The translations under genes and the position numbers were made by a program. From the NCBI GenBank assembly GCA_900763705.1, contig CAAFLG010000067.1, forward strand, positions 1-29,546: a stretch of DNA of 29,546 bases, in the 5' to 3' direction. Positions 29,473 through 29,546 of the stretch are shown here, piece after piece (positions within the stretch are counted from its first letter, which is position 1; the number at the start of each line of letters is the position of its first letter). The notes under the pieces were generated by a model. That model searched no databases. It was not told the origin of the DNA and worked only from the letters and a program-made list of their open reading frames with translations. Origin of the DNA: an uncultured Oscillospiraceae bacterium. Lineage in GTDB: Bacteria > Bacillota > Clostridia > Oscillospirales > Oscillospiraceae.

Positions 29473-29546
29473 GGGGGTATAGCTCAGCTGGGAGAGCGCT
29501 TGACTGGCAGTCAAGAGGTCAGCGGTTCGATCCCGCTTATCTCCAC
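29473..29546 (+). tRNA. tRNA-Ala (anticodon GGC), cut by the window end
   Basis: GGGGGTA acceptor, AGCTCAGCTGGGAGAGC D-arm, anticodon loop CTGGCAG (GGC, decoding GCC) and GGTTCGATCC T-loop are all present. The window ends after discriminator A and the first C of the CCA. More tRNA genes may follow. Confidence 0.94.

Noticed and set aside
1..29546. CRISPR arrays, insertion sequences, phage genes, rRNA genes
   Set aside because: I looked for regular direct repeats, transposase or integrase motifs and rRNA signatures and saw none.

Overview
The window looks like a chromosomal segment of a GC-rich, anaerobic Clostridia member, most likely Oscillospiraceae/Ruminococcaceae-like. This is an inference from gene content: a V-type ATPase, a ferredoxin-thioredoxin-reductase-like protein, a multidomain [FeFe] hydrogenase, a T-box leader, Mini-RNase III, RqcH and strong AGGAGG-type ribosome sites. 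The strand and codon pattern is that of an ordinary core chromosome. I see no phage, insertion sequence or CRISPR array.

Layout. 1-1797: 3' end of a V-ATPase operon (subunit B partial, subunit D). 1886-5952: a regulatory and redox block. It holds a DUF134-NifX fusion coupled to a Crp/Fnr-type regulator, a TetR repressor with a matching operator in front of two unknown membrane proteins, and a ferredoxin-thioredoxin-reductase-like protein with thioredoxin behind a promoter that carries a Crp-like site at about -41. 6018-7217: DNA polymerase IV with a probable LexA box. 7339-9826: divergent pantothenate kinase and nicotinate phosphoribosyltransferase (CoA and NAD supply). 9892-11445: cardiolipin synthase. 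11577-11650: tRNA-Gln(CUG). 11692-13890: a stretch with different codon habits, holding brnQ behind an isoleucine-type T-box and flanked by gene-poor or decayed sequence. 13965-14780: NagD-like phosphatase.

14856-17052 is a two-gene module: a duplicated DUF1538 membrane protein and a tandem PII-like protein, one nucleotide apart. A TetR regulator (17219-17776) and a divergent YbhN/LPG-synthase-TM-like membrane protein (18023-19048) follow, the latter behind an 18-bp perfect palindrome. Then come MscS, an M19 dipeptidase, and a hydrogenase operon (21256-24833) in which a GltD-like flavoprotein carrying a NuoF-type iron-sulfur segment overlaps the [FeFe] hydrogenase gene. The right end has mrnC-rqcH (overlapping) plus a small anchored protein on the minus strand, a large lipoprotein, and the start of a tRNA gene or cluster (tRNA-Ala GGC).

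Most worth following up: (a) two fused two-domain ORFs (DUF134-NifX and PII-PII) that each keep a good Shine-Dalgarno and ATG exactly at the second domain, suggesting two products per gene; (b) the PII-PII/DUF1538 module as a possible ligand-gated transport system; (c) the Crp-site/FTR-like/thioredoxin circuit; (d) the TetR with two matching operators controlling an unknown membrane pair; (e) the GltD-linked hydrogenase operon. All functions are read from motifs and family knowledge; nothing was searched or computed.
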